The notes under the pieces: model-generated
Told to the model about the DNA's origin: nothing
Seen by the model: only the letters and a program-made list of their open reading frames with translations
Database searches by the model: none
Source of the DNA: Thaumarchaeota archaeon casp-thauma4
GTDB taxonomy: Archaea > Thermoproteota > Nitrososphaeria > Nitrososphaerales > Nitrosopumilaceae
Assembly: GCA_001510295.1 (NCBI GenBank)
Contig: LFEZ01000019.1
Coordinates: 1-51,849, forward strand
Reading direction: 5' to 3'
DNA: 51,849 bases
Translations under genes and position numbers: made by a program
Shown here: positions 51,336-51,849 of the stretch, piece after piece
How the letters are laid out: every line of letters begins with the position of its first letter
How positions within the stretch are numbered: the stretch's first letter is position 1

Positions 51336-51849
51336 AATCCGTTTGATCCTGACGGACCTGACTGCTATCAGATTGATACTAAGCCATGTTAGTCGTTGTA
51401 GTAATACAAGGCAGACGGCTCAGTAACACGTAGTCAACCTAACTTATGGACGGAGATAACCTCGGGAAACTGAGAATAATACCCGATAGGTCATTATGCC
51501 TGGAATGGTTTATGACTCAAATAATTTATTGCCATAGGATGGGACTGCGGGCTATCAGCTTGTTGGTGAGGTAATGGCCCACCAAGGCTATTACAGCTAC
51601 GGGCTCTGAGAGGAGTAGCCCGGAGATGGGTACTGAGACAAGGACCCAGGCCCTATGGGGCGCAGCAGGCGAGAAAACTTTGCAATGCGCGAAAGCTCGA
51701 CAAGGTTAATCTGAGTGGTTCCTGCTAAAGGAACCTTTTGTTAGTCGTAGAACCACTATTGAATAAGGGGTGGGCAAGTTCTGGTGTCAGCCGCCGCGGT
51801 AAAACCAGCACCTCAAGTGGTCAGGATGATTATTGGGCCTAAAGCATCC
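51336..51849 (+). rRNA. rrs: 16S ribosomal RNA, 5' 514 nt (cut by window end)
   Basis: Recognised by archaeal 16S landmarks in order: a 5' end of TTTGATCCTG type, GGCAGACGGCTCAGTAACACG, GGTAATGGCCCACCAAGG, GGCGCAGCAGGCGAGAAAAC and GTGTCAGCCGCCGCGG (the 530 loop) close to the window edge. The overall sequence is of the Nitrosopumilus group type. Helix 1 reads TCCGT...ACGGA in place of the usual TCCGG...CCGGA. The 3' part and any 23S gene lie beyond the window. Confidence 0.96.

Overview
The window is a piece of an AT-rich (roughly one third G+C) archaeal chromosome, most likely from a Nitrosopumilus-like member of the Nitrososphaeria (Thaumarchaeota). The evidence is a 16S rRNA gene entering at the right edge with recognisable thaumarchaeal sequence, an archaeosortase-like enzyme with a PEFP-type C-terminal signal protein, membrane-anchored cupredoxins, Alba, archaeal-type ProRS, CofE (F420), type-4 UDG and NreA. 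Many genes have a TATA-like box about 26 nt upstream of a start codon, so leaderless transcripts look common; I used this to choose several starts. No ammonia-oxidation genes are in the window.

Layout. 1-5.1 kb: end of truD, msrA, small membrane proteins, a cupredoxin, a 50-aa zinc-type microprotein and a zinc alcohol dehydrogenase. 5.1-11.1 kb: a large thioredoxin-fold/six-hairpin protein, a run of small hypotheticals, a secreted PEFP-CTERM protein, a stand-alone Lrp/AsnC ligand-binding domain and a DEAD-box helicase with a glycine-rich tail. 11.2-20.4 kb: two microproteins, a DsbA-like oxidoreductase with a membrane partner, a BtuF-like protein, then NreA, archaeosortase and DNA polymerase IV side by side, Alba with a repetitive N-terminal arm, LysE exporter, PAC2 protein and inositol-phosphate synthase. 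20.4-30.3 kb: smc, an NAD-dependent dehydrogenase, proS, an HAD phosphatase, cofE and a PHP-domain protein. 30.3-37.3 kb is a sulfur/redox block: TusA-like carrier, thioredoxin reductase, Thi4 with a cysteine at the suicide-donor position, siroheme sulfite/nitrite reductase overlapping a rhodanese, and a TPR protein. 37.4-41 kb: a collagen-like protein, UDG with a zinc-finger tail and a PilT-like ATPase with KH domain. 41-47.8 kb is a phosphate block: PiT transporter with DUF47 partner, a DtxR-type regulator, DUF192 and small proteins, then phnD-phnC-phnE. 48-51.8 kb: small conserved genes, a candidate structured RNA, nitroreductase, a GSA-aminomutase-like aminotransferase and the rRNA promoter and 16S 5' part.

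The most interesting things not explained by ordinary gene calls are: (1) a 78-nt multi-stem RNA candidate at 48523-48600 with its own TATA box; (2) a shared palindrome, ATTCTA-N6-TAGAAT or shorter, at the three phosphate-uptake promoters; (3) three gene remnants (a plastocyanin tail with an in-frame stop upstream of phnD, the last ~40 codons of a second PiT gene, and a small Cys/His protein that needs one extra base to be read through); (4) an archaeal collagen-like protein with a perfect 72-bp tandem duplication and no signal peptide; (5) a compensated base-pair change in helix 1 of 16S rRNA, inside the usual archaeal primer site; and (6) a DsbA/membrane CxC protein pair.
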